Of a DNA stretch of 12,536 nucleotides, positions 12,377-12,536 are shown in pieces. A program made the translations under genes and the position numbers. Source of the DNA: an uncultured Rhodospirillales bacterium (GTDB lineage: Bacteria; Pseudomonadota; Alphaproteobacteria; CALMVH01). The stretch lies in contig CALMVH010000115.1 in the NCBI GenBank assembly GCA_937873165.1, positions 599 through 13,134 of the forward strand, in the 5' to 3' direction. How positions within the stretch are numbered: the first letter of the stretch is position 1; every line of letters begins with the position of its first letter. The notes beneath the pieces are model-generated. The model was not told where the DNA came from, made no database searches, and worked only from the letters and a program-made list of their open reading frames with translations.

Positions 12377-12536
12377 AACGCGTCGCGCTTATAGCTGCGC
12401 TTGCGGCCATCCTCTTCGCTCCGGCGGCGCAGGCAGCCGAGGTCAAGGATGTGGTGACGCCGAAAGGCCTGCATGTGTGGTTCATCGAGGATCACCGCAT
12501 CCCGGTCGTGTCGCTGTCCTTTGGTTTCCGCGGCGG
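12373..12536 (+). CDS. second M16-like peptidase subunit, partial (5' end only)
   Basis: The first 54 codons of a gene cut by the window edge. A clear signal peptide (MKRVALIAALAAILFAPAAQ, cut probably after AQA at 21) is followed by TPKGLHVWFIEDHRIPVVSL and SFGFRG, which aligns with the first strand region of M16 proteins (compare LPNGLQVVVIEDHIAPVV in the gene before). In tandem M16 pairs the second copy often lacks the zinc motif and serves as a partner. That cannot be tested because the region lies beyond the window. The ATGA overlap with the upstream gene suggests coupled translation and equal amounts. Confidence 0.85.
   Translation, partial: MKRVALIAALAAILFAPAAQAAEVKDVVTPKGLHVWFIEDHRIPVVSLSFGFRG

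Overview
The window looks like a chromosomal segment of a GC-rich alphaproteobacterium. The evidence is gene order and protein character. An xseB-ispA-dxs cluster is followed, after an inserted gene pair, by ileS-lspA-(short DUF3035-like lipoprotein)-M16 peptidase-M16 peptidase. I know the second half of that order as a common alphaproteobacterial arrangement. Order or genus cannot be fixed by eye. All convincing genes lie on the + strand, and I see no RNA gene, CRISPR array, insertion sequence or phage gene.

Layout: (1) 1-372 is more AT-rich than the rest. It holds a possible 59-codon orphan gene with a good Shine-Dalgarno sequence, a promoter-like element before it and a small hairpin with a T-run at its end. 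A second promoter-like element sits immediately before xseB. (2) 373-3495 is xseB, ispA and dxs with overlapping ends, covering exonuclease VII small subunit, farnesyl-diphosphate synthase and DXP synthase. (3) 3518-7279 holds two tandem paralogous integral membrane proteins of about 620 residues. They resemble GT-C-fold (STT3/PglB-like) glycosyltransferases with a periplasmic C-terminal domain. (4) 7320-10931 is ileS, lspA and a short lipoprotein. (5) 10928-12536 is a catalytic M16 zinc peptidase followed by the start of a second M16-like protein cut off by the window edge.

Most genes from ispA onward overlap by 4 nt (ATGA) or are separated by fewer than about 45 nt, so long co-transcribed stretches with translational coupling are likely. 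IspA and Dxs supply isoprenoid precursors. GT-C enzymes use polyprenyl-phosphate-linked sugars, so the inserted pair may be metabolically linked to the genes upstream, although this is inference. LspA is encoded directly before a lipoprotein that it would process, and the M16 pair looks exported to the periplasm.

The most notable feature is the paralogous pair. The genes are clearly diverged over most of their length, yet their last 129 bp before the C-terminus are identical except for one base, including synonymous sites. Parts of the short spacer after each gene are also shared. This points to tandem duplication followed by recent gene conversion, or to strong selection on that tract. The function of the pair is not known to me.
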